This document shows positions 7,239-15,910 of a stretch of 64,000 nt of DNA, piece after piece; within the stretch, counting starts at the first letter, position 1, and each line of letters starts with the position of its first letter. A program made the translations under genes and the position numbers. Source of the DNA: Paucibacter sp. Y2R2-4. Its GTDB lineage: Bacteria; Pseudomonadota; Gammaproteobacteria; Burkholderiales; Burkholderiaceae_C. The DNA lies in assembly GCF_025717535.1 (NCBI RefSeq), contig NZ_JAJIRO010000006.1:1-64000 (forward strand), given 5' to 3'. The notes under the pieces are model-generated. The model worked only from the letters and a program-made list of their open reading frames with translations, had not been told where the DNA came from and made no database searches.

Positions 7239-9011
7239 TCAGTGCCACACATAACGTGTAGCCGCATGCACGGACCAGCTGCCGTCGCCCGGCAAGTGCA
7301 GGACCTGGCGGTGTTGCTCAAGCAAGCTGCGATGGTGGCTGACGCTGACCGGCGTGATGCCCAAGCCTGCTAACTGGGCATAGAGCGCAGCCTCGTTGCC
7401 GCCGTCGAGCGCACTGGTCGATTCGTCCAGCAGCAAATAGCGCGGCTTGGCCAAGAGCGCGCGAGCAAAAGCCAGGCGTTGCTGCTCGCCGACCGACAGC
7501 ACGCGCGCCCAGTCTTGCACCGCGTCCAGGCCGCCAAAGCGCTGAGCCAGCGCGGACAAGTTCACCCGTTCGAGCCAGCGGAGCAAATCCGGGTCGGACA
7601 CTTCGCTTTGCTTGTGTGGGTAGCTCAGCTGATCGCGCAGCGTCCCTAGCGGCAAATAAGCTTGCTGTGGCAGGAACAAGAGCTGCGAGCCAGGCGGGCG
7701 TAGCACTTGCCCGGCACCCGTGGTCCACAGCCCCGCGATCACGCGCAAGAGCGAGCTTTTGCCCGAGCCGCTGGCCCCGACGATCAGCAAACCTTCTCCC
7801 GGGCTCACGCACAGGTCCAAGGATTGAATCAGCAGATGCTCGCGCTGAGGCGTCAATACGGTCAGCCCGGTCAAGCGCAAACCGAGGTCCGATACGGTCA
7901 CTATCTGCTGCGCTCCCTCTGTCGCTTGTCCCTGCACAAGTGCATCATGCTGGGTCAGCGCGATGGAGAAGGCGTGCAAGCGGTCGACGCCTGCAGAGAA
8001 GCGGCTCAGGCTTTCAAAATGCTCCACGATCACCGTCAGTGCACTCAAGATGGCGACAAAAGCGCCCGCTGCCTGGATGGCTCGCCCCACCTCCAGCTCG
8101 CCGCTCAAGACCTCGCGCGCAATGATCACAATCGGTAGCACCGCAGTCAGAAAGCTGTGGGCATATTGAAAGAGATTGAGCTTGAATTGCCAGCGCAGCA
8201 CCGCTTGGAAATTGCGGTAGAGCGACTGGAACACCGTCTGCAGCGAGGCCATCTCACGGGCTTCGCCGTCATGAAAGGCGATCGGCTCGGCATGCTCTCG
8301 CACACGTACCAAGCTGTAGCGAAAGTCGGCCTCGCGCTGCAGCTGACGAAAGTTCAGGGCAATCAAGGGTCGGCCAAACACGGTGCCGGCGAAGCAACTG
8401 CTGAACAGGGCATAGGTGATCAGGAAATAGACCAAGCCTTGCGAGATGGTCCACAGCACGCTGGCAAAGGCCAGCAGCTGCATCAAGGAGCCCAGCGCAA
8501 TCATCGAGAAGTACAGCGACTGCTGGGTGAAGGCGTTGATGTCTTCGGCGATGCGCTGGTCCGGGTTGTCGATGCCGGAAGCGGCCGTCAGCCGGTAGTA
8601 GGCGCGCTGCTTGAAGTAGCGTGCCAGAAAGTGATCCGTCAGCCAACGCCGCCAGCGCAAGCCGAGGCTGTCGCGCACATAAAAGTAGAGTGCATAGATG
8701 GGCACGGCGCCCACAAGAATGGCGGTGTAGCGGCCAATCGCGCGCCAAAAGCGCTCGCTGTCTCGGGCCGCCAGCGCCGAGGTGAACTCGCCTGTCTCAT
8801 GGTTGAACAAGACGTTGAAGGCGGTCTGGCCCAAGAGCAACAGCACCAAGAGCGCCAGCAGGCTCAGGGCTCGCCAGCGTTCCGCACTGTGCCAATACGG
8901 CTGGGCGATGGCAATAAAGCGATGCCACAAACGGGCATTGAAACCGGGGGCGCCTTCGCTGTTCACAGGGCTTGGCGGAGAACATTTGAAGGTCAGCAAA
9001 GGCGCGGTCAA
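7239..9011 (-). CDS. ABC transporter with fused membrane and ATPase domains (YddA/SbmA-like)
   Basis: This 590-residue half-transporter has an N-terminal ABC_membrane_2-type domain of about six TM segments (residues 45-340). The recognisable segment HETGEFTSALAARDSERFW and the EAA-like IDNPDQRIAEDI motif are typical of the ABCD/YddA group. A nucleotide-binding domain occupies 385-590, with Walker A GASGSGKSS, signature LSVGEQQR, Walker B YLLLDEST and switch His (VSVSHH). It probably works as a homodimeric exporter in the inner membrane; the substrate is unknown. The reading frame opens with TTG at 9011, 18 nt after the PRC-barrel stop; GTG at 8966 is an alternative. It is probably co-transcribed with the PRC-barrel gene. 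Confidence 0.88.
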   Translation of the reverse strand: MTAPLLTFKCSPPSPVNSEGAPGFNARLWHRFIAIAQPYWHSAERWRALSLLALLVLLLLGQTAFNVLFNHETGEFTSALAARDSERFWRAIGRYTAILVGAVPIYALYFYVRDSLGLRWRRWLTDHFLARYFKQRAYYRLTAASGIDNPDQRIAEDINAFTQQSLYFSMIALGSLMQLLAFASVLWTISQGLVYFLITYALFSSCFAGTVFGRPLIALNFRQLQREADFRYSLVRVREHAEPIAFHDGEAREMASLQTVFQSLYRNFQAVLRWQFKLNLFQYAHSFLTAVLPIVIIAREVLSGELEVGRAIQAAGAFVAILSALTVIVEHFESLSRFSAGVDRLHAFSIALTQHDALVQGQATEGAQQIVTVSDLGLRLTGLTVLTPQREHLLIQSLDLCVSPGEGLLIVGASGSGKSSLLRVIAGLWTTGAGQVLRPPGSQLLFLPQQAYLPLGTLRDQLSYPHKQSEVSDPDLLRWLERVNLSALAQRFGGLDAVQDWARVLSVGEQQRLAFARALLAKPRYLLLDESTSALDGGNEAALYAQLAGLGITPVSVSHHRSLLEQHRQVLHLPGDGSWSVHAATRYVWH

Positions 9012-9029
9012 GGTCTGGGCGAATTTGCC

Positions 9030-9509
9030 TCAGTTCATCAAGGTGTCGCCATGGGGATGGGTGCCGTAGTAGGCATGGATGCCTGCTGCCCACTCGGAGT
9101 CGGCCATATCGGGCCAATGGTCTTTGTCAAAACCGGGGGCTGTTTCCAGGCGCGAACGGTCAATCGATAAAGTAAAACGCTTGTTGTAGGTGTCCAGCTT
9201 GAGGGCGCTCCAGGGCACGGCAAAGAGCTTTTCGCCCAGGCTCAGAAAGCCGCCAAAGGACAGCACCGCATAGCTGATGCGGCCGCTGCCCACGTCCAAC
9301 ATGATCTCCTTGATGTCGCCCAAGTTTTCGCCCACATGGTTGTAGACATCATTGCCGATCAAGGTGTTGGCGCCCATCAATCTGGGGCCGGGGCCTTGGT
9401 GAATTTCAGGGTCATAGCCGCCGCTGCCGGTGTTGTTGAGTGAGTTGCCTTTGACTGGGTTGGCCTGGCTGCGGTACATGCCGTAGGGGTCGCGTTCCGT
9501 GTAGTTCAT
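9030..9509 (-). CDS. PRC-barrel domain protein
   Basis: The product has 159 residues from the ATG at 9509, preceded by AGGAACACCTC. The PRC-barrel occupies about 45-120: LIGNDVYNHVGENLGDIKEIMLDVGSGRISYAVLSFGGFLSLGEKL is the standard strand pattern, followed by FAVPWSALK. The flanks are polar and poorly conserved. PRC-barrel proteins bind RNA or membranes or act in stress adaptation; the specific role here is unknown. Operator-like box 9614-9629 lies about 105-120 bp upstream, between this gene and the divergent 72-residue gene at 9773. Confidence 0.9.
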   Translation of the reverse strand: MNYTERDPYGMYRSQANPVKGNSLNNTGSGGYDPEIHQGPGPRLMGANTLIGNDVYNHVGENLGDIKEIMLDVGSGRISYAVLSFGGFLSLGEKLFAVPWSALKLDTYNKRFTLSIDRSRLETAPGFDKDHWPDMADSEWAAGIHAYYGTHPHGDTLMN

Positions 9510-9613
9510 GAGGTGTTCCTGCTGGTGGACTTGGCTCATTGGGCGCTGCTCCCTGCGCGGCAATGAGCAAACCGCGCATGAGCCTGAACTTAGGGGCTGG
9601 GGCTCTTTCTCAC

Positions 9614-9629
9614 TGTGCGTTGACGAACA
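9614..9629. promoter_or_regulatory. operator-like box, TGTGCG-TTGA-CGAACA
   Basis: This is a near-palindromic 16-bp box between divergent PRC-barrel (9509) and 9773 genes. It is one of the best matches to the shared box and extends on the right to CGAACACA. Confidence 0.5.
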
Positions 9630-9772
9630 CAGCGACGGGCTCGCGGCTTCTTGGCCATGTGCGGCGGCGCACCGACGCCGGCCAAGGCTCGAGCCATCAT
9701 GCGCACGCTGCCTGGGCTATGCGGCAGGGACGTGTAGCCAAAAGCAGCCAACCCAGCAAGAAAGGATCCGCC

Positions 9773-9991
9773 ATGAGCCAAAGCGCACACATCACCGGCG
9801 ACATCGAATATCGCGAGGGCGATGGGGCCAATATCTTGATTCGTCGAGGACCTTGCGAGGTACAAACGTCGGAGTTCGACGTCACCCTCAGTTGGACCGA
9901 TGGAGAAACCCGCGGTTCAACGGCCTTGCCGCTGTCTGATTTCAATCGCTATGTTTCGACGCGGGTGATTCAATTCGATACCCGCGAGTGA
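9773..9991 (+). CDS. conserved small hypothetical protein (72 aa)
   Basis: The 72-residue product starts at 9773, with AAAGGATC upstream. Predicted secondary structure alternates short strands (ITGDIEYREG, ILIRRGPCEVQ, SEFDVTLSWTDG), ending in a helix and DFNRYV. It has no signal peptide or TM. I recognise the type only as a short conserved cytosolic protein seen beside stress genes in Burkholderiales. Function is unknown. It is divergent from the PRC-barrel gene and shares its operator-like box. Confidence 0.7.
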   Translation: MSQSAHITGDIEYREGDGANILIRRGPCEVQTSEFDVTLSWTDGETRGSTALPLSDFNRYVSTRVIQFDTRE

Positions 9992-10010
9992 GTGCTGTCC
10001 GCGCCTGCCT

Positions 10011-10487
10011 TCATGAGGGTTGGTGGACAGCGCTGGCCGGCTTGGCCGGATTGAGGGGGGCCGAATGATCATTGTTCTGGCCCGGCAGGGGCATCTCAGC
10101 CGACTCCTGCTCCCGGCTCATCGCGCGATTGCTGCGCCCTGCCGTCGGTTTGGGCATGGTGGATGTGGCGGCTTGTGGCAAGGCCGAGGCGGCCGAAGGC
10201 ACGGAGGTTTCAGACGGCGAGGGGGCGTTCTGCGACCCAGAGGCTGCACCGTTGCTAGTGCCAATGCCAAGGCCAATGCCAATGCTGGCCGCATTGGAGT
10301 CGGATTCAACACCTGGCGGCTTTGCACTTTCCTCTCGTAGAGCTGGCGCACGTTCACCGCAGGCCGCCAGCAGGCCGCAGAGCAAACTGAGAACAATGGC
10401 AGGCCCGCGACCGATGGACAGCCAAGGTGCGCTGCGGACCCATGGGCTTGCTTGAACTGCAGCCCGCAAGGAGTCGAGCCTGATCAC
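10011..10487 (-). CDS. putative lipoprotein with low-complexity tail
   Basis: The frame carries a lipoprotein signal (IVLSLLCGLLAACGE, lipobox Cys near residue 43 if the GTG at 10487 is used). A Ser/Ala/Pro-rich tail without clear domains follows. An in-frame GTG at 10661 would extend it, but that part has no signal character. The tail includes an Ile-Gly repeat encoded by a GCCAAT-like tandem repeat on the plus strand. No ribosome site is convincing. The gene is plausible because of the lipobox; function is unknown. It is divergent from the CBS gene. Confidence 0.45.
   Translation of the reverse strand: MIRLDSLRAAVQASPWVRSAPWLSIGRGPAIVLSLLCGLLAACGERAPALREESAKPPGVESDSNAASIGIGLGIGTSNGAASGSQNAPSPSETSVPSAASALPQAATSTMPKPTAGRSNRAMSREQESAEMPLPGQNNDHSAPLNPAKPASAVHQPS
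10260..10290. repeat. short GCCAAT/GCCAAG tandem repeat
   Basis: About five imperfect 6-bp units lie inside the putative lipoprotein gene and encode an Ile-Gly-rich run. Such tracts can change length by slippage; a 6-bp unit would keep the frame. Confidence 0.5.
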
Positions 10488-10570
10488 GTGTAGCAGAAGG
10501 TGTTCCAAGAGTTGCCTCCAGCCTGAGGGATGAATGTGGCTGCAATGTGCGCCGGCCTGCGCGCTGGGTC

Positions 10571-10586
10571 TGTGCGCTGAGTAACA
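10571..10586. promoter_or_regulatory. operator-like box, TGTGCG-CTGA-GTAACA
   Basis: A weaker copy of the shared 16-bp box, 81-96 bp upstream of the CBS gene start at 10667 and also upstream of the divergent lipoprotein frame. Confidence 0.4.
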
Positions 10587-10666
10587 GACCGGGGAGTCTT
10601 TATCAGGGATCCTCAGCGCGTGAAGAACCTTTGCAGCCAGCGCCCTTCGTTTCGAAAGCACATGCC

Positions 10667-11152
10667 ATGAGCGATACCGACACCGATGTGAGTCGCAGCC
10701 TAGCGCCGCTTGCGGTCAGCGCCATTGAGACCGTTGCGCGCTCGCGCCTGTTGACGGTCAGTGCCGATGCCCTTTTGGTTCAGGTGGCCGCCTTGCTTTC
10801 GAATGCACAGATCAGCGTCGTGGTGGTCTGTGATGACGCGGGCGCGGTGCAAGGCCTGATCACCGAGACCTTGTTGGTCAGGCAACTTGGCTTGGGGCAA
10901 GCTGACTTTTTCACCACGACGGCCGGCGCGGTCATGACGCGCAGCCTCCGATCTTGTCAATTGCAAGAACCACTCGCCGAGGTTTTGTCGAGCATGCATG
11001 AGCATGGCTTGGTGCACATGCTACTGACGGACGCCGCCAACAAAGCGCTGGGCGTGGTCACGGTTCGAGATGGTTTGCGCGCACTGCTCTTGGCGGGGAA
11101 GCAGGAGGAGGCCTTGCTGCGCAACTATGTGATGGGCGTCGGCTACCAGTGA
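10667..11152 (+). CDS. CBS-pair domain protein
   Basis: This 161-residue protein consists of two CBS motifs in tandem (about 25-80 and 90-150): LLTVSADALLVQVAALLSNAQISVVVV, then GAVMTRSLRSCQLQEPLAEVLSSMHEHGLVHMLLTD and ALGVVTVRDGL. Such stand-alone pairs bind adenine nucleotides (AMP/ATP/SAM) and regulate partners. The start at 10667 is preceded only by a weak ribosome site; the upstream in-frame extension is not CBS-like. The partner is unknown. Its upstream box suggests co-regulation with the stress genes. Confidence 0.88.
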   Translation: MSDTDTDVSRSLAPLAVSAIETVARSRLLTVSADALLVQVAALLSNAQISVVVVCDDAGAVQGLITETLLVRQLGLGQADFFTTTAGAVMTRSLRSCQLQEPLAEVLSSMHEHGLVHMLLTDAANKALGVVTVRDGLRALLLAGKQEEALLRNYVMGVGYQ

Positions 11153-11219
11153 ATGTGTTGGGATCGGTGCGACTGGGGCTTGAATCGGAGGCATGAATCG
11201 GGGGCATGAATTGTGGGCT

Positions 11220-12650
11220 TTAGCGATTGGGCGCCAGCATCACGCGGGGGTCTACCCAGGCATCGAAATCTTCGGCACTGAGCCCGCCCAGGTCTAGCGC
11301 TGCTTGTCGCAGGCTGCTGCCGCTGCTCTCGGCCTGTTGAGCGATGGCGGCGGCGCCTGCATAGCCGATGTGCGGCACCAAGGCAGTCACCAGCATCAGC
11401 GAGGCCTGCAGCAGCGCGTCGATACGCGCCGGGCAGGCCTGCAAGCCGCGCAAGCAATGCGCTTCAAAGCTGTCCATGGCATCGCTGAGCAGGTTCAAGC
11501 TATCCAGCACATTGAAAATGATCAGCGGCTTGTAGGCGTTGAGTTCGAACTGGCCTTGAGACGCCGCGAAGCCGATGGCTGCGTCATGGCCCATCACCTG
11601 GGCGCAGACCATGGTCAGCGCTTCCACCTGAGTCGGGTTGATCTTGCCCGGCATGATGGAGCTACCCGGTTCGTTCTCGGGCAAGCGCAACTCACCCAGG
11701 CCGGCGCGCGGGCCGCTGCCCATCCAGCGGATGTCGCAGGCCATTTTGGTCAGCGCGATGGCCAGCATCTTCAGCCCCGAGTGCAGGCCCACCAGCGCCT
11801 CATGCCCCGACAGGGCCGCCATCAGATTGCTGGCCTGGCTCAGGCTGAGTGCTAGCTGAGGGGCTAACTGATCATTCAGGCGGGCAATGACTCGCGGGCC
11901 GAACTCGGCGTGGGTGTTCAAGCCGGTGCCGACGGCTGTCCCGCCGATGGCAAGCTGGTGCAGCGCGGGCAGGGCGCTGCGCAGCGCTTGCTCGGCCAGC
12001 TGCAGCTGCGCTGCATAGGCGCCAAACTCCTGGCCCAGCGTGACCGGCGTGGCGTCTTGCGCATGGGTGCGCCCGATCTTGATCAACATGGCCCATTCCG
12101 CCGCCTTGCTGTGCAAGCTCGCTTGCAGCCGCGCCAAGGCTGGCAGCAGGGACTGTTGCATGCGCAGCGCTGCTGCCAGATGCATGGCGCTGGGAAAGAC
12201 ATCGTTGGAGGACTGGCCCAAATTCACCTGAGCGTGTGGGTCCACCGAGCGCTGCAAACCCATGCCGCCGCCGATGGCCTGCGAGGCCAGATTGGCCAAG
12301 ACCTCGTTGAGGTTCATATGGCTTTGCGTGCCCGAACCGGTTTGCCAGACCGAGAGCGGGAACTGGGCCGCAAAACCGCCCTCGGCCACCTCGCGTGCCG
12401 CCGCAGCAATGGCCTGCGCCTGCGGCGCTTCCAGCAGACCCAAGTCTTGGTTTACCAGAGCGGCGGCCCATTTGATCCAGGCCATGGCTTGCAGCAGCGC
12501 TGATGGCATGCGCTGCTGAAGGTCCTGCGCACCCGGCGGCAAGCCAATCTTGAAGAAGCGCAGGCTGCGCGCGGTTTGTGCGCCCCAAAGCGCATCGCCG
12601 GGCACCTCCATACTGCCGAGGCTGTCGCTCTCCTCGCGACTGGGCTTCAT
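11220..12650 (-). CDS. fumC: class II fumarate hydratase
   Basis: This 476-residue enzyme interconverts fumarate and L-malate in the TCA cycle. It matches class II fumarase throughout: MEVPGDALWGAQTARSL near the N-terminus, TGSGTQSHMNLNEVLAN, SSNDVFPSAMH, KIGRTHAQDATPVTLGQE (His of the active site), GGTAVGTGLN, and the superfamily signature GSSIMPGKINPTQ. The product is oxygen-stable and iron-independent, unlike class I. The start overlaps the stop of the upstream Fnr-like gene as ATGA, so translation is coupled. Class II fumarases are usually deployed under iron limitation or oxidative stress, which fits a regulator-linked copy. Confidence 0.96.
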   Translation of the reverse strand: MKPSREESDSLGSMEVPGDALWGAQTARSLRFFKIGLPPGAQDLQQRMPSALLQAMAWIKWAAALVNQDLGLLEAPQAQAIAAAAREVAEGGFAAQFPLSVWQTGSGTQSHMNLNEVLANLASQAIGGGMGLQRSVDPHAQVNLGQSSNDVFPSAMHLAAALRMQQSLLPALARLQASLHSKAAEWAMLIKIGRTHAQDATPVTLGQEFGAYAAQLQLAEQALRSALPALHQLAIGGTAVGTGLNTHAEFGPRVIARLNDQLAPQLALSLSQASNLMAALSGHEALVGLHSGLKMLAIALTKMACDIRWMGSGPRAGLGELRLPENEPGSSIMPGKINPTQVEALTMVCAQVMGHDAAIGFAASQGQFELNAYKPLIIFNVLDSLNLLSDAMDSFEAHCLRGLQACPARIDALLQASLMLVTALVPHIGYAGAAAIAQQAESSGSSLRQAALDLGGLSAEDFDAWVDPRVMLAPNR

Positions 12651-13486
12651 TGCAAGGGCGGGTTGTGCATCGAAGCTTGCGCCTCAATGAAGGCGTCCAG
12701 GGCGCGCGGGTTGGCGATCTGAAACATGCGCCGTCCTTTTCCGGTAAAGCGAATCACCTGCGCTCGCTCCAGCCCGGTCAAGGCGCGACTGACAGACTCC
12801 AGCGTCATGCCCAGGTAGTTGCCCATTTCCGCCCGCGAGAGGCGAAACACCATCTGGTCATTGCGCAAGCCACGGGCCGCTAAGGCGTCAGCCCACTGAC
12901 GCAAGAACTCCGCCACGCGGGCCGCTACCGGCAGCGTGCATCTGGAGAGCAGCGCATCACGCCCGCGGCAGATCGTGCGGCTCATCGCGAGGTGCAAGTC
13001 CATCAGCAGTTGCGGCTGCGACGAGGCGGCGCTCAGCAGCGCGTCATAGCGCAGTGCCCAGACCTCGCCAATCTCCAAAGCCTGGGCGCTGCAGGCGTAG
13101 TGGCCCTGGGCGATGCCCTCCAGGCCCAACCAGTCGCCGCGCAGCATCAGGCCCACGACTTGATCGCGGCCATCTGCGGCGCTGGTGATGACCTTGGCGC
13201 TGCCCGAGCTGAGCACATAGAGCTGGTGAAATGGCATGCCCGCCTCAAAGATCAAGTCGCCAGCATGCAGCACGCGGCGCCGCACCGGCAAATGCTCCAG
13301 CAGCAAAGCCAAAGTTCGCGCGATCTGCTGGGCGCCTGGGCTGCCAGGCTCGCTGAGCACAACAGGGGCGCTGCGGCGCAGCGTTTCAAAAGGCTTGGGC
13401 GTCCGCTGCAGCGCTAGCACTGGCTTCACCGTGAGTGGACGCAAGCTGCTCAGGCTTTCGATGCGATGCTGCAAGACATTGACCAT
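12647..13486 (-). CDS. Fnr/Crp-family regulator without the N-terminal Fe-S cysteines
   Basis: The 279-residue product has GGGAG 6 nt before the ATG. A cNMP-binding-like domain (about 65-180; LHAGDLIFEAGMPFHQLYVLSSGSAKV) is followed by a dimerisation helix and a Crp-type HTH (about 215-265). The recognition helix contains LESVSRAL, the E-x-x-S-R pattern of FNR that reads TTGAT half-sites. The N-terminal cysteine cluster that holds the FNR 4Fe-4S centre is absent, so direct oxygen sensing of that type is unlikely. A box similar to those upstream of other genes lies 53-68 bp upstream (13539-13554). It is coupled to fumC by ATGA. Confidence 0.9.
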   Translation of the reverse strand: MVNVLQHRIESLSSLRPLTVKPVLALQRTPKPFETLRRSAPVVLSEPGSPGAQQIARTLALLLEHLPVRRRVLHAGDLIFEAGMPFHQLYVLSSGSAKVITSAADGRDQVVGLMLRGDWLGLEGIAQGHYACSAQALEIGEVWALRYDALLSAASSQPQLLMDLHLAMSRTICRGRDALLSRCTLPVAARVAEFLRQWADALAARGLRNDQMVFRLSRAEMGNYLGMTLESVSRALTGLERAQVIRFTGKGRRMFQIANPRALDAFIEAQASMHNPPLQ

Positions 13487-13538
13487 AGCGACTCCCGGGT
13501 TGGATAGCTGCAGGCTAGGGCGCCAGCACCACGGCGTA

Positions 13539-13554
13539 TGTGCGCTATCGAACC
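13539..13554. promoter_or_regulatory. operator-like box, TGTGCG-CTAT-CGAACC
   Basis: One of six related boxes. It lies 53-68 bp upstream of the Fnr-like regulator start, so it could serve autoregulation or cross-regulation. Confidence 0.4.
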
Positions 13555-13561
13555 CAAGGCA

Positions 13562-14395
13562 TCAAGTCGCGTCTTTGTCGCCGTCCAGCGCCCTGGGCGG
13601 CACGGTGTCTTGCGCTGCGCTGCTGGACGCGTTTGGGCTGCGCTCGCGTACCCCGGAGAAGAAGGCGATGCCGCCCGGTCCCAGGCGTTTGGCTTGGTAC
13701 ATCGCTTGGTCGGCACAGGCGATCAGTTGGTCGGCGGTTTCGGCATCGCGCGGATAGATGCTGATGCCTATGCTGGCGCTCAGATCGGCCCAGTCTGTAT
13801 GGCTCAGGCGAGCGGACTGCAGCGCTGTTCTGAGTTTTTCGCCGATCTGCCAGGCATCGTCGATCTGGGCCAAGTCGTCCAGCAAGACCAGGAATTCATC
13901 GCCGCCGCGGCGGCTGACCGTGTCCGACTGTCGCACCGCCGACAGCAAGCAGTGCGCCACCAACTGCAGCACCTGGTCGCCGACGGCATGGCCATGGCCG
14001 TCATTGATCTGCTTGAACTTGTCCAGGTCGACGAACAGCAAGGCCAGCTGTGTGCCCTGCCGCTTGGCGTGAGCGATGGCCTGCTCCAGCCGGTCAAAGG
14101 CCAAGGCGCGGTTGGCCAGTTGCGTCAGGGGGTCCAGGCCGGCAATGCGTGCGGCCTCATCCAGCGCTTGCAGAGCCGATTGGCTGTCTCTTTGCGCATC
14201 CAGGGCGGTCAGCGTCAAGAGCTCATTCGCTTCCAGCAGCAGCACGCTTTGATTGCGATCGAGAAAGCTCTCGGCCCGCACCACCTCTTGCAAGAGCCGA
14301 CCGAGCACGCGCCGCATCGTCTCGACCCGCTGGGTGACGCGGGCCAAGTCGAGCGCAGCACTGTCGACGGAGGGCGCGGGGGCGGGGTCCTGCAC
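13562..14395 (-). CDS. diguanylate cyclase (GGDEF)
   Basis: This 277-residue soluble protein has a helical N-terminus (about 1-85) and a GGDEF domain (about 90-250). The active site RRGGDEF is intact, with the metal/GTP segment FVDLDKFKQINDGHGH. An RxxD inhibitory site (RQSD) lies exactly five residues before GGDEF, so product inhibition is expected. There are no TM segments, so the protein is cytosolic. It follows the KaiC gene by 27 bp on the same strand and is probably its output partner in one operon. Confidence 0.93.
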   Translation of the reverse strand: MQDPAPAPSVDSAALDLARVTQRVETMRRVLGRLLQEVVRAESFLDRNQSVLLLEANELLTLTALDAQRDSQSALQALDEAARIAGLDPLTQLANRALAFDRLEQAIAHAKRQGTQLALLFVDLDKFKQINDGHGHAVGDQVLQLVAHCLLSAVRQSDTVSRRGGDEFLVLLDDLAQIDDAWQIGEKLRTALQSARLSHTDWADLSASIGISIYPRDAETADQLIACADQAMYQAKRLGPGGIAFFSGVRERSPNASSSAAQDTVPPRALDGDKDAT

Positions 14396-14422
14396 GGTGT
14401 CTGGCTTTCGAGGGGCAGGGCT

Positions 14423-15910
14423 TCAGAGCTTTGCTGCCTTGAGGCGAGGCCGGCCGCCCAGCAAGCCTTCTTGATCGGCCAGGCAGTCGCCGATCTGCAG
14501 GCCCGCATCGGTGATGTGGAACTCGCGCAGCTCATCGGCATGAGCGCTGGCTCGCAACTTGACCACGGCCAACATGCGGCGCAAGCGGCTGTCGATTTCG
14601 ATATAGCGCTGCACGATGATGGCGTCGGTGAGAAAGGCCGTGCCATAAGGGCTGAAGCGCAGATCGGTGTAGCGGTCCTCCAGTTCGGAGGTCATCAGAA
14701 TCGTCACCCCAGCGCCGGCCATCGCCGTCACCAAGCGCGCGAGCGACTCGCGAAAGTCATCGCGGAAAGTGGGCGCAATCGACAACTCAAAACCCGACAG
14801 GGAGTCGATCACCACACGGCTGGCGCCCAGGCGGGCAATCTCGGCCAGCAGCAGACTGATCACCTCGTCGATGGAGAGATCCGGGGCGCGGCTGTCGACC
14901 AGGCCGACCTGACCGCTGTCCACCAGATCGGCAATGACGCGGTTCTGCAAGTGCCGAGGGCGCTGCTCAAAAGCCGCCAAGACGCCGGTCTCGCCGCAAC
15001 GTGCGCCCTCGGCCAGAAAGGCGGCCGCCAGAATGCTTTTGCCCGAGCCCGAGGGGCCGGCCACCAGCAGCGAATAGCCACGCGGCAAGCCGCCGCCCAG
15101 CATCTCGTCCAGCTTGGGCACGCCGAGCAAAAGCCTCGAATTGGCCGGCCAACGCCGTTCGCTTTCATCGGCTGCACTTGGGATGTTGGCTGGCAGTGGA
15201 GTCGGGATGTTCGCCGGCGGCGCGAACACCTGAATGCCGCGACTGCTGATGCGAAAGGTGTGCAAACCAGGCAGCGTGGGCTGGCCGCGCATTTTCAGCA
15301 CCTCGATCTTGCGCACCATGGAATTGCGTTGCACGCTTTGGCGCATCCAGATCAGACCGTCCGCCACGGTGAAGACCGGGTTGGTTTCGGTCTCCTTGAA
15401 ATACTCGCCAATCAAGAAGGTGGTGGCTTGCCAGTTCGTCATCATCATGCCGAGTTGCTGGACGAATTGCTGCAGGCGCGTCTGCGGCGTGGTGTTGCCT
15501 TCGCTGGCGATCATCACCGAGCAAAACGAGTCCACCACCACCAGGCCCGGCTCGTAGGCGGCCACCGCCTCACCGATACGGGCCAGCACGCGGTCAAGAT
15601 CGCCGCTGGCGGCGTCTTCCGACACATTGATGAAGCGCACCGAGTCATTGATTTGGCGGTTGTCGAAGAACTCGAACTGCTGCTGGTAGCGCAGCATCTT
15701 GATCGGCGGCTCTCCCAGCACCGTGAAATAGAGCGCTGGCCGTTGCGGTGTGGCGAGAGCAAACATGATTTGATGCGCCAAGGTGGTCTTGCCGCAGCCG
15801 GGCTGGCCGGCAATCAGGTTGAAGGAGAACTCGGGCAGACCGCCGCCTAAAATTTGGTCGAGGCCGGGTACGCCGGTGTGCAAGGGGCGAATGGTGACTT
15901 TGCTTGTCAT
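14423..15910 (-). CDS. KaiC-family double-domain ATPase
   Basis: This 495-residue protein has two RecA/KaiC domains. Domain I (about 8-240) has Walker A GQPGCGKTT at 35-43 and GLVVVDSF as the Walker B strand. Domain II (about 255-480) has Walker A GPSGSGKS at 285-292 and SRVVIDSL. Each is introduced by the family's GLDQILGGG / KLDEMLGGG motif. No kaiA or kaiB is nearby, so this is a KaiC-like signalling ATPase and not evidence for a clock. The start overlaps the preceding gene as ATGA. The downstream diguanylate cyclase suggests the ATPase gates c-di-GMP synthesis (inference). Confidence 0.93.
   Translation of the reverse strand: MTSKVTIRPLHTGVPGLDQILGGGLPEFSFNLIAGQPGCGKTTLAHQIMFALATPQRPALYFTVLGEPPIKMLRYQQQFEFFDNRQINDSVRFINVSEDAASGDLDRVLARIGEAVAAYEPGLVVVDSFCSVMIASEGNTTPQTRLQQFVQQLGMMMTNWQATTFLIGEYFKETETNPVFTVADGLIWMRQSVQRNSMVRKIEVLKMRGQPTLPGLHTFRISSRGIQVFAPPANIPTPLPANIPSAADESERRWPANSRLLLGVPKLDEMLGGGLPRGYSLLVAGPSGSGKSILAAAFLAEGARCGETGVLAAFEQRPRHLQNRVIADLVDSGQVGLVDSRAPDLSIDEVISLLLAEIARLGASRVVIDSLSGFELSIAPTFRDDFRESLARLVTAMAGAGVTILMTSELEDRYTDLRFSPYGTAFLTDAIIVQRYIEIDSRLRRMLAVVKLRASAHADELREFHITDAGLQIGDCLADQEGLLGGRPRLKAAKL

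Noticed and set aside
7239-9011. The ABC protein as the NdvA/ChvA exporter for cyclic glucan
   Set aside because: Its membrane domain is of the YddA/SbmA (ABC_membrane_2) type and it lies 16 kb away with the PRC-barrel gene, so the pairing is not supported.
13538-15850. A long plus-strand frame opposite the cyclase and KaiC genes
   Set aside because: It is antisense to two genes with complete catalytic motifs, has no family resemblance, and shows the Gln/His-rich composition typical of reverse reads of high-GC genes.
14423-15910. A circadian clock (kaiABC) call
   Set aside because: Only a KaiC-like protein is present; no kaiA or kaiB homologue is seen nearby, so a clock is not supported.
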